From an uncultured Acidimicrobiales bacterium (lineage in GTDB: Bacteria > Actinomycetota > Acidimicrobiia > Acidimicrobiales > SHLQ01): a stretch of 36,145 nucleotides of DNA. The DNA lies in contig CALHTF010000132.1 of NCBI GenBank assembly GCA_938038815.1, positions 1 through 36,145 of the forward strand, in the 5' to 3' direction. Below the pieces are notes generated by a model, which saw nothing but the letters and a program-made list of their open reading frames with translations, was not told the DNA's origin and ran no database searches. The position numbers and the translations under genes are program-made. The stretch's first letter is position 1; every line of letters starts with the position of its first letter. Of the stretch, positions 34,028-36,145 are shown piece by piece.

Positions 34028-34657
34028 GTGACCCAATCCCGACCGACCTTTGCCAGCCAGTACCTACAGATCGAGCCCTGGCCCGACGAACTTGTCGAAA
34101 AGCTCGGCTACGACGCCCGCTCGGACTACGTCGAGCAGTACTGGCTCGGAATCCTCGGCCCATCCACGGTGTGGCTGATCCGACGTCTCGTATCCGGATT
34201 CGACGACCAACCCGACGGCTACACGATCGACCTCGACGAAACCGCCACCATCTTGGGCCTGCGCAACAACGGCGGAAAGAACTCACCGTTCATGCGGGCG
34301 ATCACCCGCACCTGCCAGTTCGGCCTTGCCCGCCAACAAGACACGTCCACGCTCGCCGTGCGACGCAAGCTTCCGCCCGTCACCCAAAGCCAGCTTCGCA
34401 AACTGCCCCAGCGCACCCAAGACGAGCATCACCGCCATACCGAAGAGCGCCTCCGCAAAGGCCCGAATCCGCAGTACGACCGGGCGGTGAACGTCGCGGC
34501 CGGGCTCATCACCACTGGCGACACGCTCGAGGCCACCCGCCAACAACTCGAGACATGGCAGTTCGACCGCCACACCGCAACCAGTGCCGCACTCGAAGCC
34601 TGGAATCAACGACATCATCCGAACCGACCCGAACCCGTCGCCCAGCCTCGACGCTGA
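34028..34657 (+). CDS. Conserved-looking hypothetical protein, helix-rich, unrecognised
   Basis: A 209-residue protein (GTG 34028, AGGAG upstream). There is no signal peptide or membrane helix. Residues 1-70 hold several aromatic and acidic stretches (WPDELVEKLGYDARSDYVEQYW). Residues about 75-125 (IDLDETATILGLRNNGGKNS onward) could form a winged-helix or similar small domain. The C-terminal half is strongly basic and helical. I do not recognise the family and see no catalytic motif. A DNA- or RNA-associated role is possible from the charge but unproven. A strong hairpin follows. Confidence 0.7.
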   Translation: MTQSRPTFASQYLQIEPWPDELVEKLGYDARSDYVEQYWLGILGPSTVWLIRRLVSGFDDQPDGYTIDLDETATILGLRNNGGKNSPFMRAITRTCQFGLARQQDTSTLAVRRKLPPVTQSQLRKLPQRTQDEHHRHTEERLRKGPNPQYDRAVNVAAGLITTGDTLEATRQQLETWQFDRHTATSAALEAWNQRHHPNRPEPVAQPRR

Positions 34658-34665
34658 CCGACCTT

Positions 34666-34708
34666 TGCGGTGGTGTCCCCGCCCCAATCAAAAGGGAACA
34701 CCACCGCA
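34666..34708 (+). terminator. Strong hairpin terminator candidate
   Basis: Perfect 11-bp arms (34666-34676 and 34698-34708), extendable inward by three G-C pairs past one bulged A, start 9 bases after the stop of the hypothetical gene. No T-run. Confidence 0.65.
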
Positions 34709-34731
34709 GGTGTCTGGGTACGAAACCCGGA

Positions 34732-34787
34732 CGTTCTTCGGCGCTCGGCGCGCCGGTCGGCACACATACAGAACGCCGTCGAGCGCC
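34732..34787. other. Interleaved inverted repeats in a spacer
   Basis: CGTTCT (34732-34737) pairs with AGAACG (34770-34775), while GGCGCTCG (34740-34747) pairs with CGAGCGCC (34780-34787). The order A-B-A'-B' is pseudoknot-like. The spacer lies between the ends of two convergent genes; its role is unknown. Confidence 0.4.
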
Positions 34788-34826
34788 AACGAGTTCCCGT
34801 TGCGGCGGAAAAAGATTCTGGGGCAG

Positions 34827-35120
34827 CTAGGCGTCGAGTTCGAGCCAATGACGGTTGGCCGAACCGACCTCGATCTCGGGAATCGCCCACACGAGCCGTT
34901 CGACCTCGTCGAGTATCTCGGTCACCTGATGCGCCGAACCCGAGACGGCCGAGACACCCAGGATGCACCGTTGCCACGAGTCCTGGTGGTCAACTTCGGC
35001 GATCGCCACCGGAAACTTGTTACGCACCCGAGCGATCAGTGAGTTGAGCACCGACCGCTTGGCCTTCAGCGACGTCGCCGCTGGGATATGAAGGTCAAAC
35101 TCGATCGCGCACACATGCAT
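34827..35120 (-). CDS. DUF503 family small protein (YlxP-like)
   Basis: A 97-residue protein from ATG 35120. LHIPAATSLKAKRSVLNSLI, then RNKFPVAIAEVDHQDSWQRC and LGVSAVSGSAHQVTEILDEV follow the DUF503 pattern (SLKxKRs, hydrophobic, then aEvg.qD). These small ferredoxin-like proteins often sit near translation-factor genes and have no settled function. Here the gene lies 24 bases downstream of the selenoprotein gene on the same strand, so co-transcription is likely. No clear ribosome site is visible. Confidence 0.85.
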   Translation of the reverse strand: MHVCAIEFDLHIPAATSLKAKRSVLNSLIARVRNKFPVAIAEVDHQDSWQRCILGVSAVSGSAHQVTEILDEVERLVWAIPEIEVGSANRHWLELDA

Positions 35121-35144
35121 GGGACAAGTGTGGCCGAGCGGTGA

Positions 35145-36140
35145 CTACCCGTCGACCGGGAGGCCGATACACGTGCGGCACTGCTCTTCGTGACTGCGTT
35201 CGTCGGCCAGAGCTTCGTCGGCGGCCGACTGGTATACCGGGGTTTTCGATCGATCGGTCCGAGTATCGCCGGCATCGCTACCCGAGCTTCCGGCCGACTG
35301 TTGCTTGCGACTCCACGACAACGGCGCGGCCTTCCAGTCGTCGTCGACCCACCGGTAGTCGAGCTCGACGATGGTTCCCGGTTCGGCGATTGCGTGACCG
35401 GCCGCCAACCCGTCGGCGAGCAGCTGGCGCTGGGTTGCTGGGTCGTTTGGTGCGCCAGTGGTATGGCCCAGCGGCGCGTCGACCAGAACCGAACGCGGCG
35501 GGTTCGCCGACGCGGTGATGGAACGGGCCGAGGTGAATCCAACGGTGGGGATTCCGGCGGCTTCGATATGGCGAGCAATCAGTCCGACCGACTGATGACA
35601 GACCGGTCAAACAGGCACCAACAACACGAGATCGACGTCGACCGCTTGCAGTTGGTCGATCAGTAACGGGACGAGCTCAGCCTCGAGCCGCCGGGTCGAA
35701 TAGATGCCTCCCATGAACGCATAGGCGTTGGGCGCAACCGCTCCAATGGTTCCGTCGGCGGCCAACTCGTTGAGTCGTTCGATCGGGAACACGACATTCG
35801 GGTCGTGGCGAGCGTCGGTCTGGTCGTAGGCGAAGTGGGCGGTCCGCAGGTCGGCGGGTGGGGTGTCGGACGCGATCGCCCGGATCGAGGTGTCGTCGGC
35901 GGTAGCGAACGCCACTTGGCCGGCGACATACACGCCGCCCGAACCAACCAGCGCAACCGTGCAGTCGCCGAGCGGCTTGTCGATCGACACGAACGGCGGT
36001 GCCTCGGTGCGCTCGGCCCATCGGTAGTCGTCGTACCCGAGCGAGGAGTACAACGACCGAGTCTCGGCAATGTAGTCAGCCGGCGGCACCGCCGACCGAC
36101 CCGGCACTAACTCCCCCACCACATCTTCCACGTTGCCCAT
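35145..36140 (-). CDS. Selenoprotein, GrdB/PrdB-related reductase family; in-frame TGA read as selenocysteine
   Basis: One 331-codon gene from ATG 36140 to TAG 35147-35145. TGA (35609-35607) is codon 178, and the same frame stays open for 153 codons beyond it. The context is VDLVLLVPV-Sec-PVCHQSVGLI, a Sec-x-x-Cys redox motif, followed by ARHIEAAGIPTVGFTSA. The N-terminal part has VALVGSGGVYVAGQV and FPIERLNELAADG. The layout fits glycine/betaine/sarcosine/proline reductase selenoprotein B relatives. In those enzymes the selenol attacks a substrate C-N or C-X bond; the substrate here is unknown and Stickland fermentation is unlikely. A SECIS-like hairpin follows the TGA. The end has a CRTC motif. 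The gene is close to the window edge, so an earlier start is possible. Confidence 0.82.
35578..35596 (-). promoter_or_regulatory. Bacterial SECIS-like hairpin
   Basis: On the minus strand ATCAGTC (35596-35590), loop GGTCG (35589-35585) and GACTGAT (35584-35578) form a perfect 7-bp stem. The apical loop begins 20 nucleotides after the first base of the UGA. The GGUC in the loop resembles the apical loop of the E. coli fdhF SECIS, where the GU is needed for SelB binding. It is inside the coding sequence, as bacterial SECIS elements are. Confidence 0.75.
35607..35609 (-). other. Recoded UGA codon (selenocysteine 178)
   Basis: TGA on the minus strand, in frame with strong coding sequence before and after, three codons before a cysteine (Sec-Pro-Val-Cys). 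See the enclosing gene. Confidence 0.8.
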
Positions 36141-36145
36141 CAAAC

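Noticed and set aside
34714..34732. tRNA-like T-arm (GGGT-ACGAA-ACCC)
   Set aside because: No matching acceptor, D or anticodon arms are upstream and no acceptor strand follows; the loop departs from TTCGA.
35278..35610. Separate 110-codon gene downstream of the TGA
   Set aside because: It is in another frame from the selenoprotein continuation, is low-complexity in character, and would conflict with the frame that gives CHQSVGLI and a normal stop.
35145..36140. Pseudogene or sequencing error as the cause of the in-frame TGA
   Set aside because: A Sec-x-x-Cys context, intact coding on both sides and a SECIS-like hairpin together fit recoding better than decay, although the genome-wide selenium genes cannot be seen here.

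Overview
The window is high-GC DNA from a bacterium that looks like an actinobacterium. The codon use, the GTG starts, the myo-inositol-phosphate synthase, the signal-peptide protein ending in an LAFTG-type sorting signal and the DUF503 protein fit that group. An Acidimicrobiia (Ilumatobacter-like) origin is my best guess, made from family resemblance only. Most of the window is a surface-glycan locus. No rRNA, tRNA, CRISPR array, insertion sequence or phage gene was seen.

Layout. (1) 1-3570, plus strand: the end of a two-domain GT2 glycosyltransferase, then an ABC-2 permease and ATPase (Wzm/Wzt type) that would export a lipid-linked glycan. (2) 3563-13003, minus strand: eight tightly packed genes. 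In transcription order they are a membrane-anchored HExxH protein, a radical SAM/SPASM enzyme, a PhyH-type dioxygenase, a 1131-residue sulfotransferase-coiled coil-GT2-GT4 fusion, two sulfotransferases, a second PhyH dioxygenase and a further sulfotransferase. (3) 13097-15082: a secreted SpoIID/LytB protein with two C-terminal repeats. (4) 15330-18731: rmlD diverging from rmlABC, giving dTDP-L-rhamnose. (5) 18733-24336, minus strand: a Wzx-like flippase, a rhodanese-ThiF fusion, a patatin-like lipase and a BcsA-like PilZ protein whose glycosyltransferase motifs look degenerate. (6) 24432-27878: RidA, a LysR regulator, a divergent myo-inositol-phosphate synthase and a Sir2 deacylase. (7) 27922-33825: an initiating sugar-phosphate transferase, a DUF4012 protein, an LAFTG surface protein and a Wzz/BY-kinase fusion. 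(8) 34028-36140: an unrecognised protein, a DUF503 protein and a selenoprotein.

How the genes work together (inference). dTDP-rhamnose, the initiating transferase, the glycosyltransferases, the flippase and Wzz/kinase, and the Wzm/Wzt exporter suggest both a flippase-type and an ABC-type glycan route. Four sulfotransferase domains, two Fe(II)/2-oxoglutarate-type dioxygenases and a radical SAM enzyme next to the exporter suggest a sulfated and oxidatively tailored surface glycan.

The best hidden feature is at 35145-36140 on the minus strand. What looks like two unrelated short reading frames is one 331-codon gene interrupted by an in-frame TGA. The TGA sits in a Sec-P-V-C context. It is followed at the usual distance by a perfect 7-bp hairpin with a GGUCG loop, like a bacterial SECIS element. 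I read it as a GrdB/PrdB-related selenoprotein that ordinary gene calling would truncate or split.
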